From NCBI GenBank assembly GCA_934293005.1, contig CAKQYA010000024.1:1-38449 (forward strand): a stretch of DNA of 38,449 nucleotides, read 5' to 3'. This document shows positions 31,761 to 38,449 of this stretch, in pieces. The notes below the pieces were generated by a model. The model made no database searches. It worked only from the letters and a program-made list of their open reading frames with translations, and was not told where the DNA came from. Position 1 is the stretch's first letter; the number at the start of each line of letters is the position of its first letter. Origin of the DNA: an uncultured Bacteroidaceae bacterium (GTDB taxonomy: Bacteria > Bacteroidota > Bacteroidia > Bacteroidales > Bacteroidaceae). Both the position numbers and the translations under genes were made by a program.

Positions 31761-32552
31761 ATGATGAAACATTTAGTGCGCATAGCCTCGTTCCTGTTGG
31801 CTATGCTTGTTCTGCCTGACAGTTCAAAGGCCCAATGTCCGATGGACAACACAGCTTTCAAAGTTGGTGAAAAACTGTCGTACGACTTGTATTTCAATTG
31901 GAACTTCATTTGGGTGAAATGCGGTTCAGCCTATTATACAGTCAATGCCGACAAATATGATGGGCAAGATGTGCTGCGCAACGACTTGCTTTTCACCACA
32001 AGCAAGAAGTGTGACATGTTCTTTGTAATGCGCGACACACTCATAAGCTACATCACCCCCAATATGGTACCGCTGTATTTCCGCAAGGGAGCAAGCGAGG
32101 GAAGCAACTACACAGTCGATGAGATCTGGTATTCTTATCCAAACGGCAAAACATGCGTGAAGCAGCGACGGCTCAATCGCCACGGCGAATGGTCTGACAG
32201 GCAGACCACTTCTGAAGGCTGTATCTACGACATGCTTTCCATCCTTTCCAGGGCACGCTCCTACAACACACGCACCTTGAAGGTGGGCGACCGCATCCAC
32301 TACCCCATGGCCACAGGATACAACATGAAAGAACAAACGCTTGTGTACAAGGGCAAACAAAAATGGAAAGCTAACGATAAAAAGACATACCATTGCCTCG
32401 TGTTTTCTCTGCTCGATGATGAGGACAAGAAAAAGGAGTTGCTCCGTTTTTATGTTACGGACGACATGCGCCATCTGCCTGTACGCATAGACTTCAACCT
32501 GAAGTTTGGCACAGCCAAGGCTTTCTTCGTCAAAGGCGAAGGCATGAAATAG
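31761..32552 (+). CDS. DUF3108 domain-containing exported protein
   Basis: The 263-aa protein has a signal peptide (IASFLLAMLVLPDSSKAQ) and the DUF3108 core: FKVGEKLSYDLYFNWNFIWV, MRDTLISYITPNMVPLYF and FYVTDDMRHLPVRIDFNLKF followed by GTAKAFF. The family has a lipocalin-like beta-barrel form and is expected in the periplasm or outer membrane; its role is unknown. Two ATG codons stand together at the start; either would leave the signal peptide intact. Confidence 0.88.
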   Translation: MMKHLVRIASFLLAMLVLPDSSKAQCPMDNTAFKVGEKLSYDLYFNWNFIWVKCGSAYYTVNADKYDGQDVLRNDLLFTTSKKCDMFFVMRDTLISYITPNMVPLYFRKGASEGSNYTVDEIWYSYPNGKTCVKQRRLNRHGEWSDRQTTSEGCIYDMLSILSRARSYNTRTLKVGDRIHYPMATGYNMKEQTLVYKGKQKWKANDKKTYHCLVFSLLDDEDKKKELLRFYVTDDMRHLPVRIDFNLKFGTAKAFFVKGEGMK

Positions 32553-32734
32553 AAAATGCAGCCTCTATATTTCATATATTGGCATGCATTAAATCCAAAT
32601 CGGTCATTGGACAGAAAAATGATTAGGTCAAAGACTGTGGCTTTCGGCATAGCGTAGCAAAATAATACAGTTAAAGTCAAAGCACATCAGTCAGAATCCT
32701 TTATTTAGTTTTTCAAGCATGTAACACCCATAAA

Positions 32735-32768
32735 AAAGTATCACGTGATACTTTATAAAGTATCCTTA
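32735..32768. repeat. 22-bp-period palindromic repeat array C (1 full unit plus half unit)
   Basis: GTATC occurs at 32738 and 32760, 22 bp apart. Positions 32735-32754 form a perfect 20-bp palindrome, AAAGTATCAC and its complement. The array starts with AAAAAGTATC and ends with GTATCCTTA exactly as array A does. It lies between the convergent DUF3108 and DUF3332 genes. Confidence 0.85.
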
Positions 32769-32791
32769 GTTTATTATTATAAAGGCTATTA

Positions 32792-33340
32792 TTATCTACT
32801 TGCCCAAAGCATGCTCTTGCCAGTAGCTGTGGCAACCTGGTAAACACCAGATTCGTCGAGGGCAACATCCATAGACTTGCCATTTACATTAACCTTGATA
32901 GTGCCATCATGGTTGAAGCGGAATATCTCTACAGTCTTGCCATCTACAACCTGCGACCAAGAATCAGTATTCTTGTCGTAAAGGAATTTTGTTATTTCGC
33001 CTGTAGGAGCCTTTACCTCGTAGCCGTTCTTAAGATATGTCACAGCATAATATTTGCCGTCCTGACCCATTACATCGATTGTCTTGCCAACATTATGCGC
33101 CATAGGGTTGCTACCAGTCCAGAACTCGATGGTGTTCAAAACAAGAACATCAGCAAGTGAGCAAACAGCATAAGCTGGAGAAATGATGATGAAGATGATT
33201 TCGTTGAGGAATTTAGAGCTTGTTGCTGACTTATTCCACTGAGCTATTTTGTTGAACAATCCGAAAGAACCAACGCAAGAACTTGCAAAGATAGATGTAG
33301 CAAGAATCAACGCTGCTACTGAAAAATGTCTAATTTTCAT
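32792..33340 (-). CDS. DUF3332 family lipoprotein
   Basis: The 182-aa protein has a signal peptide with lipobox (LILATSIFASSC, Cys22) and then the DUF3332 pattern: FNKIAQWNKSATSSKFLNEI, a membrane-like segment IFIIISPAYAVCSLADVLVL and NTIEFWTGSNPM, followed by a beta-rich C-terminal half (GQDGKYYAVTYLKNGYEVKA). DUF3332 proteins are frequent in Bacteroidetes and Vibrio and have no settled role. The gene stands alone, with its own promoter box, and ends 24 bp from repeat array C. Confidence 0.88.
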   Translation of the reverse strand: MKIRHFSVAALILATSIFASSCVGSFGLFNKIAQWNKSATSSKFLNEIIFIIISPAYAVCSLADVLVLNTIEFWTGSNPMAHNVGKTIDVMGQDGKYYAVTYLKNGYEVKAPTGEITKFLYDKNTDSWSQVVDGKTVEIFRFNHDGTIKVNVNGKSMDVALDESGVYQVATATGKSMLWASR

Positions 33341-33374
33341 ACCGATATAGTTTTTAGTTAATACATACCGGTTG

Positions 33375-33382
33375 TAAAGGTA
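33375..33382 (-). promoter_or_regulatory. -7 promoter box of the DUF3332 gene
   Basis: On the minus strand TACCTTTA differs in one base from TAnnTTTG. A TTG (33404-33406 on the minus strand) lies 21 bp further upstream, in good agreement with a -33 box. Confidence 0.5.
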
Positions 33383-33464
33383 TATAATTTATTTTAATAA
33401 AAGCAAGTTTCTGCTAAAAAATTATCAAAATGTATAAAATTAAGGTATTTATCCTATCTTTCAG

Positions 33465-33728
33465 CTATAAGAACAGCACAGATTCGTTTCCTTCGTTAAA
33501 AAGAAGGTCGAGGATAGAAAGGTTTGGCAAGAAGCCGTGCTTCTGACTAAACACCTGATAATAAGGCTTTGGAGAGAACTCTACATCTTCTAACGGACGC
33601 TTAGGACGGATAGCGTCACGGAAGTCGCTCACAACATCATCGGTAGGCGATGCTTGTGATAGGGCATCAGCCGAAAGATATTCCTCAGAGAGCACTATAT
33701 TAGGCGCTATATCCATGAACATCTTCAT
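33465..33728 (-). CDS. WbqC-family protein, C-terminal fragment
   Basis: The 87-aa product matches only the C-terminal third of WbqC-like proteins of Bacteroidales, which are about 200 aa: DDVVSDFRDAIRPKRPLEDV, then SPKPYYQVFSQKHGFLPNLS, then ILDLLFNEGNESVLFL at the very end. The N-terminal two thirds are missing; the coding strand upstream is the SGNH gene. The ATG overlaps the TGA of that gene as ATGA, so translation may be coupled. WbqC relatives occur in surface polysaccharide gene sets. This is probably a gene remnant kept open by chance or a trimmed domain still in use; the sequence alone does not decide. Confidence 0.7.
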   Translation of the reverse strand: MKMFMDIAPNIVLSEEYLSADALSQASPTDDVVSDFRDAIRPKRPLEDVEFSPKPYYQVFSQKHGFLPNLSILDLLFNEGNESVLFL

Positions 33729-35437
33729 TTCTTCTTCAGCAACTGCGCTGCCTTGCTGCCATTGGCCCGCAGCCCTGCAGCAACACTCTTAGCGTTAAGG
33801 CGTGCTCCCTTGAGCGACGTATGGGTATGGTCATGATTAAAGTAGGCTGCGGCTTTCTTCTGCCCCATCTTGTCGAGCGCATTGGCTGTGATGTTGTGCA
33901 CATCCACCAATTCCGCCCCAGTCTCTTCTGCCACCTTGCGACACCATGCACCGTAGGTCTCGTTGCGACGCTCTATGTATTTCTTACCTCTCTTCTCCTT
34001 CACTGGATAGACGAATCCGCGCGACTGTCCATTGCCTTCGTGCCATTCATTGCGCGGCGTGAGCGTGAGCAGAATTGGCGTGGCACCTTTCTCCTGTGCA
34101 TCGCGTATCATCTTCTTAAGATACCACCCATAGGAATATATCACCTTGTATACTCCGCTGCTCTCCATCCTGTAGACCTTGCTCGAGTCTTTGGCTGTGG
34201 CTATGACGCCTCGTTCTTTCCCGTCTTTGATGCCTCCGATGTCGTTATGTCCAAACTGTATGAGGACAACGTCACCAGGCTCAAGAGAGTTGTACACTTC
34301 CTCCCAGCGGCCTTCATCAATATAAGTGCGTGTGCTGCGTCCAGCCTTTGCCTGATTCAGGAACACACACTTAGTGGAATCGAACACGGTGTATCCTTGG
34401 CTGCCCCATCCCCACATGCCATCAGGCTTCTTGTCTTCGTTTTTTCCTGTGGAGTCGCCGCAGAGGAATACGACCGGCTTACCCTCCTTGCGTTTCTGGT
34501 CACATCGCACAGGGTACACTTTGCTATTCAGGAATGTTTTCAGTTGTGCCAACTGAGGGTCTTTACTATCCAGCAGTCCTTCGGCAGCGCTTCGGGCATT
34601 CATCATGGCTCCATATGCTGATGAGTGTATCTTGTCAAGATAGAAATAGTAGTCGGTCTTCCATGGACCGTATTTCTCAAGTTTGGCAGCAGAGATGTCG
34701 TTCAAGTCTATCACAGGAGTGCCTGTCTCCTTTGCTATGGCAAGAATGGCAGGAGTGAAGTCGGTCAACTTGCGCTGTATGCGCTTTGGATTGTTGTCTT
34801 CATAAGCATTGCGAGGAGTAAGAGTGAAGAGGACTGGCGTAGCCCCTTTGGCGCGCACATCATTGATGAAGCGCCGCATATATCCACCAAAAGTATATAC
34901 CGTTTCTCGCTTATTTGTTACCTTATTATATATTTTTATCGAATCATCTTTCACTTCCAAATGCCCATCGGGACGATAGCTGGAGCGTGCCCGTATGGAG
35001 TCGATTGGGCCATTGTCGTTATGTCCCAATTCAAGAAACACATAGTCGCCCTTTCTCACCTCTTCTATTACAGGAGCCCAGAAACCAGTGTAAAACGTGC
35101 GTGGCGACGTGCCTCCCAAGGCATGATTCTCTACTGTGATTTTCTTCTCATCGAAAAATTCGTTGGCATAGTATCCCCAGCCCCATTGTCCGTTGTTGCC
35201 ATTGCCGAGCGTGCCTGTGCGCATGGTGCTGTTGCCGATGAGGAAGAGCACAGGATTGTTGCCTACGCGGCTGCTGCCAGGCACAGGACGCACCTGCTTG
35301 AGTATGCTGATTGAGTCGGCAGTTAGGTCACGCACACCGTTTATATCAACCCATATGTCGTTTTGGGCGGTGGCTGTCTGCACACAGGCTGTAAGGCATG
35401 CTGCAGCTGTCAGAATAGTAGTTAGTAGTCGTTTCAT
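33725..35437 (-). CDS. Tandem SGNH hydrolase, rhamnogalacturonan acetylesterase-like
   Basis: The 570-aa protein has a signal peptide (ILTAAACLTACVQTATAQ) and two complete SGNH/GDSL domains. Domain 1 (about 55-300): LFLIGNSTMRTG with Asn where most have Asp, WGWGYYANEFF, HALGGTSPRTF, FLELGHNDNG and the D-x-x-H in LDKIHSSAYGA. Domain 2 (about 320-565): FLCGDSTGKNED, WGWGSQGYTVF, NQAKAGRSTRTY, LIQFGHNDIGG and DHTHTSLKGARL. This layout fits rhamnogalacturonan acetylesterases, which remove acetyl groups from pectin in the periplasm or outside. It lies 12 bp after the Nudix gene; no SusC/SusD or other pectin genes are near. Confidence 0.88.
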   Translation of the reverse strand: MKRLLTTILTAAACLTACVQTATAQNDIWVDINGVRDLTADSISILKQVRPVPGSSRVGNNPVLFLIGNSTMRTGTLGNGNNGQWGWGYYANEFFDEKKITVENHALGGTSPRTFYTGFWAPVIEEVRKGDYVFLELGHNDNGPIDSIRARSSYRPDGHLEVKDDSIKIYNKVTNKRETVYTFGGYMRRFINDVRAKGATPVLFTLTPRNAYEDNNPKRIQRKLTDFTPAILAIAKETGTPVIDLNDISAAKLEKYGPWKTDYYFYLDKIHSSAYGAMMNARSAAEGLLDSKDPQLAQLKTFLNSKVYPVRCDQKRKEGKPVVFLCGDSTGKNEDKKPDGMWGWGSQGYTVFDSTKCVFLNQAKAGRSTRTYIDEGRWEEVYNSLEPGDVVLIQFGHNDIGGIKDGKERGVIATAKDSSKVYRMESSGVYKVIYSYGWYLKKMIRDAQEKGATPILLTLTPRNEWHEGNGQSRGFVYPVKEKRGKKYIERRNETYGAWCRKVAEETGAELVDVHNITANALDKMGQKKAAAYFNHDHTHTSLKGARLNAKSVAAGLRANGSKAAQLLKKK

Positions 35438-35449
35438 TAGTTGTGGTTG

Positions 35450-35974
35450 TTAGTTTATCATTCCTTTGATATTGTTTATCAGGTTCACTCTCTCAAGCTC
35501 TTTCTCAAAGTTTGGAGTGAAGATTCCCTTCCCGATATTCTCCTTGATCTCGTTGACAGTCCAGAAGCGGCCACCGTCAAGCTCGTCTGATGGACATATG
35601 AGACCATCGTATACTGTCTTGTGCACAAACACAAGTTCACGCTCACGGTCGCTCTCAAACACATAATGTGTGATGCGCTCTGATGCAAAATCTTCTATGC
35701 CCAGCTCTTCACGCACCTCTCTGCGCAGAGCATCTTCCACACATTCACCCAAATCCACATGTCCGCCCACAGCCGTGTCCCATTTGCCAGGTTGGATATC
35801 TTTCCACATGGGGCGGCGTTGCAGATATAGCTCGCCCTTGCTGTTGAACACGTGCAGATGCACTACAGGATGCAGCAGTTTGGTTCCGCCATGGCATTCG
35901 CCTCGTGTGGCTGCGCCTGTTATGTTGCCTTCCTCATCTACGATTGGAAACATCTCTTCGTTATTGTCTTTCAT
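35450..35974 (-). CDS. Nudix hydrolase
   Basis: The 174-aa protein has a full Nudix box (GHVDLGECVEDALRREVREE followed by LGI, fitting Gx5Ex7REUxEExGU), which binds metal and cleaves a nucleoside-diphosphate-linked or related substrate. The N-terminus FPIVDEEGNITGAATRGECH and LHVFNSKGELYLQRR resembles the YfcD/isopentenyl-diphosphate isomerase-like branch. The substrate cannot be given. It lies 32 bp after queA and 12 bp before the SGNH gene. Confidence 0.9.
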   Translation of the reverse strand: MKDNNEEMFPIVDEEGNITGAATRGECHGGTKLLHPVVHLHVFNSKGELYLQRRPMWKDIQPGKWDTAVGGHVDLGECVEDALRREVREELGIEDFASERITHYVFESDRERELVFVHKTVYDGLICPSDELDGGRFWTVNEIKENIGKGIFTPNFEKELERVNLINNIKGMIN

Positions 35975-36006
35975 GATAATGCGCTGTTTGGTTGTCTATT
36001 TATCGC

Positions 36007-37251
36007 TTATGGTATAAGGAGCGACGAATCTCCATAACTAAGGAAACGGAATCCATGAGCGAGAGCGTAGTCGTACACCTTGTGCCAATCACCCTTAAGG
36101 AAAGCCGAAACAAGCAGCAGCAGAGTCGACTTTGGCTGGTGGAAGTTTGTGACCATGCGCTTGACGATGTGGTATTCGTATCCTGGAGCAATGATTATCT
36201 GTGTCGAAGAATGAAGCACATCTATCTGATGCTTGTCCATATAATCGAGCAGGGCCCGCATAGATTCTGCCACGGAGAGTTTTTCTTCGTCATTTCCATA
36301 TTCGTATGGCATCCATTGCGGCACGTGCAGGTCTTCATTGCCTTGATATGCCAGTATGCCCATATAGTAAAGGCTCTCAAGCGTGCGCACACTGGTGGTG
36401 CCCACAGCTATGGCCTCGCATCCGTGAGCAAGTATCTTCTCTATGGTCTGGCGTCTAACGGCTATATGCTCAGTGTGCATGTCGTGGCCGCCTATGTTTT
36501 CGCTCTTCACAGGTTTAAATGTGCCAGCCCCAACATGCAGGGTCAGTTCCTCACGGTCTATGCCTGCAGCATCTATGGCCTCAAGCACACGTGGAGTGAA
36601 ATGCAGTCCTGCCGTGGGAGCAGCCACAGAACCTTTTATCTTTGAATAAACGGTCTGGTATGTGCGTTTGTCGCTCTCCTGAGTCTCGCGATTGAGGTAA
36701 GGAGGTATCGGCAATTCACCGATTGCATCGAGCACCTCAGCCCATGTGTAGTTGCCGTCCCATGTAAACTCTATGATGTGCGATGTGCCATGCTGCCCCT
36801 TGCGCTCACATGCCAGCGTGATGTGCTCTCCATCTGTTGTGGTGATGTCGCGGAAGAGCTTTCCTGATTTCCATTTCTTCAGATTGCCCACCAAGCAATA
36901 CCATTGCACCATGCCCTTTTGGGAAAAGTTGAGCTGATAGTCGTTGGGCAAGCAAGGCTCAAGGCAGAATACCTCAATGAGAGCTCCTTGCTGCATGCCA
37001 TCATGAGCATCTGACGATGGAGCTTTGCGGAAGTGGAGGCGGGCCTGAATCACTTTGGTGTTGTTGAACACCATCAAGGCTCCCGATGGAAGATAATTGG
37101 GCAAGGAAGTGAACACATCGTCTGACACCTCGCCATGATTATATATAAGCAGCTTGCTTGAGTCGCGCTCTGGCAGCGGAAACTTTGCGATGCGCTCATC
37201 AGGCAAGTTGTAGTCGTAGTCGGCTATATGTATGTTTTGTGGATTTGACAT
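36007..37251 (-). CDS. queA: S-adenosylmethionine:tRNA ribosyltransferase-isomerase
   Basis: QueA moves the ribosyl part of SAM onto preQ1 in tRNA and makes epoxyqueuosine. From the ATG ending at 37251 (MSNPQNIHIADYDYNLPDER) it has 414 aa. The open frame runs 27 codons further up, but those codons (CALCTMHHLIIHLHKTT) do not look like QueA. Family stretches are RDSSKLLIY, GALMVFNNTKVIQARL, IPPYLNRE, YSKIKGSVAAPTAGLHFT and TNFHQPKSTLLLLVSAF, with RFLSYGDSSLL at the end. It is somewhat longer than E. coli QueA, as in the Bacteroidetes branch. Confidence 0.96.
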   Translation of the reverse strand: MSNPQNIHIADYDYNLPDERIAKFPLPERDSSKLLIYNHGEVSDDVFTSLPNYLPSGALMVFNNTKVIQARLHFRKAPSSDAHDGMQQGALIEVFCLEPCLPNDYQLNFSQKGMVQWYCLVGNLKKWKSGKLFRDITTTDGEHITLACERKGQHGTSHIIEFTWDGNYTWAEVLDAIGELPIPPYLNRETQESDKRTYQTVYSKIKGSVAAPTAGLHFTPRVLEAIDAAGIDREELTLHVGAGTFKPVKSENIGGHDMHTEHIAVRRQTIEKILAHGCEAIAVGTTSVRTLESLYYMGILAYQGNEDLHVPQWMPYEYGNDEEKLSVAESMRALLDYMDKHQIDVLHSSTQIIIAPGYEYHIVKRMVTNFHQPKSTLLLLVSAFLKGDWHKVYDYALAHGFRFLSYGDSSLLIP

Positions 37252-37364
37252 ATTCGTTGTTTTGTGTAGATGAATAATAAGATGGTGCATAGTGCATAAA
37301 GCGCACTCGCAACGGCCTGCCATGCCATGCACATGTTATTGGCTCTCATGCGCCTTGTTTGTTT

Positions 37365-38135
37365 TTATGGCAATATGAACTTCACGTCCTTGAACTCATA
37401 CCTCACCACGTTGCCATTGTCAAAACGCAGAAGCAGGTGTCCAGTTGGCTCAATGCCAGCAACCTCAGCCATGAATTCTCCTCTTGCATCTGCATAGCAG
37501 TGCATGCCCTCACGCCTGTAGAGGTTATTCATGTAGCTTGTGCGTATGGTGGCTTCGTCACCTTGGCGCAGCATATCGTACATCTGCTGGAAACGGCCGA
37601 TGATGCCTGATAGAATCTGTTCCCTGTCGTGTTCCTTGCCAGTGAGCAAGCGGAGAGAGGTGGGATTGGGCGCATCGCTTCTGAATGTGGCCTGGTTGAT
37701 GTTGATGCCCACGCCTATGATGCAGTTGGATATGTGCTTGCCCTGCAAATCGCACTCGATGAGCGTGCCGCTGATTTTCTTGTCGCCCACATATATGTCG
37801 TTGGGCCATTTCACCTCGACCCCGTTCACATATTCGGAGAGAGTCTGCTGCACAGCCACAGCCATGCTCTGCGAGAGCAAGAACTGATGGGCAGGATGGA
37901 TGAATGCGGGATGGCAGAGCAAAGAGAATATGATGTTCTTCCCTGCTTCCGTCTCCCATGAATTGCCTTTCTGCCCTCTGCCCTTAGTCTGGTCATCGGC
38001 CACGACCAAAGTAAAGCCAGGCAAAGAGGAACCTGCAGACGTCACGCCACCAGATGATTCATCTGACAGCATCTCACGGACAAACAGGTTTGTGGAGTCA
38101 ACTGTTGGCAGATTTATGCGTGATATGCTTTCCAT
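37365..38135 (-). CDS. birA: Biotin-[acetyl-CoA-carboxylase] ligase
   Basis: BirA activates biotin with ATP and fixes it to a Lys of the carboxyl carrier protein. The 256-aa protein is the short class without an N-terminal DNA-binding domain, so it is unlikely to act as the biotin repressor. Visible motifs are PTVDSTNLFVREML, the biotinyl-AMP loop in DQTKGRGQKGNSWETE, and VKWPNDIYVGDKKISGTLIE. The small C-terminal domain ends in LRFDNGNVVRYEFKDVKF. It leads the minus-strand group that continues with queA after 113 bp. Confidence 0.94.
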   Translation of the reverse strand: MESISRINLPTVDSTNLFVREMLSDESSGGVTSAGSSLPGFTLVVADDQTKGRGQKGNSWETEAGKNIIFSLLCHPAFIHPAHQFLLSQSMAVAVQQTLSEYVNGVEVKWPNDIYVGDKKISGTLIECDLQGKHISNCIIGVGININQATFRSDAPNPTSLRLLTGKEHDREQILSGIIGRFQQMYDMLRQGDEATIRTSYMNNLYRREGMHCYADARGEFMAEVAGIEPTGHLLLRFDNGNVVRYEFKDVKFILP

Positions 38136-38151
38136 ACATTACATTTTTGTG

Positions 38152-38159
38152 CAAAGTTA
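38152..38159 (-). promoter_or_regulatory. birA promoter -7 box
   Basis: On the minus strand TAACTTTG matches TAnnTTTG, 16 bp upstream of the birA start, with a TTG 18 bp further up (38178-38180) as a likely -33 box. The leader would be very short. Confidence 0.6.
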
Positions 38160-38449
38160 CTACAAAATAAGGTTATTCAAGAAGATGTTACGCTATATTG
38201 TCATGTTTTCGCTAAAAATGATTGCAAATGCACACTTTTGTCAATTCTATTTCGTATATTTGTCCGCATATATAATATAATGGCCACAAATGCACATGGC
38301 TCATGCATCTTTGAGTCATCGGGACATTGGACCATGAATGTGATTTAATGTTTTGGTATGAATATTACTATATAGGGTGTCCAGTTAGATGTTCTGAAAA
38401 ACAGATGCTGAAATCACCCGTTAAGTTGTTAATATAACGCTCTGGCATT
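38160..38449. other. Non-coding right edge of the window
   Basis: I see no credible gene. TATATTTG at 38255-38262 on the plus strand fits a -7 box and could serve a gene beyond the window. GGGTG near 38377 and CACCC near 38415 could pair across about 35 nt. The last 70 bp might be the edge of another element, but nothing recognisable is present. Confidence 0.4.

Noticed and set aside
34625..35314. 229-codon frame on the plus strand
   Set aside because: Antisense to the tandem SGNH gene and without recognisable motifs.
37252..37332. 27-residue N-terminal extension of QueA
   Set aside because: The Cys/His-rich extra residues are unlike QueA, while MSNPQNIHIADYDY starts as the family does.
1..38449. 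tRNA and rRNA genes
   Set aside because: I looked for T-loop-like GGTTCGAATCC and typical rRNA stretches on both strands and saw none; a tRNAscan run would settle it.

Overview
The window looks like a chromosomal piece of a Bacteroidales genome, most likely Prevotella or a close relative. The grounds are the gene order rimP-nusA-infB-cvpA-sufBCD, the order acpP-fabF-rnc, the families DUF3332, DUF3108, DUF2490, DUF4956 and WbqC, the Bacteroidetes-type -7 promoter box TAnnTTTG upstream of several genes, and the near absence of Shine-Dalgarno sequences. The genus is an inference; no 16S rRNA or other marker RNA is present, and I found no tRNA.

Layout. 1-770: remnant of an IS1634-family transposase with a frameshift, abutting a 22-bp-period palindromic repeat array. 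769-9704 (minus): one long housekeeping operon, rimP-nusA-infB-cvpA-sufB-sufC-sufD, joining translation and transcription factors to Fe-S cluster assembly. 9986-14171 (plus): a five-gene operon with a VTC-type polyphosphate polymerase, a DUF4956 membrane protein, a DUF2490 outer-membrane barrel, a small exported protein and a Cthe_2159-type beta-helix carbohydrate-binding protein, closed by a 21-bp perfect hairpin. 14606-15838: a DUF2582 winged-helix gene, about 750 bp of hairpin- and repeat-rich non-coding DNA, then rpsO on the minus strand. 16117-20600 (plus): typA, then acpP-fabF-rnc. 20830-29484 (plus): a GH3-family adenylating enzyme, an Ig-like lipoprotein, four glycosyltransferase-like genes probably for cell-surface glycan, and xerD. 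29724-32552 (plus): an S41 protease, a tiny membrane protein and a DUF3108 protein. 32792-38135 (minus): a DUF3332 lipoprotein, a truncated WbqC-like gene coupled to a tandem SGNH acetylesterase, a Nudix hydrolase, queA and birA.

Most genes are ordinary core genes. The strongest unexplained signal is a set of three intergenic arrays (442-519, 15258-15347, 32735-32768), each built on an exact 22-bp period of GTATC or GTACC half-sites. Two of them share the same entry and exit sequence and differ only in unit number. Each array lies beyond the 3' end of a minus-strand gene. Second in interest is the polyphosphate-polymerase operon, which carries the partners usual for this family but no CotH kinase. 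Promoter and terminator calls are by eye from consensus and dyad symmetry only.
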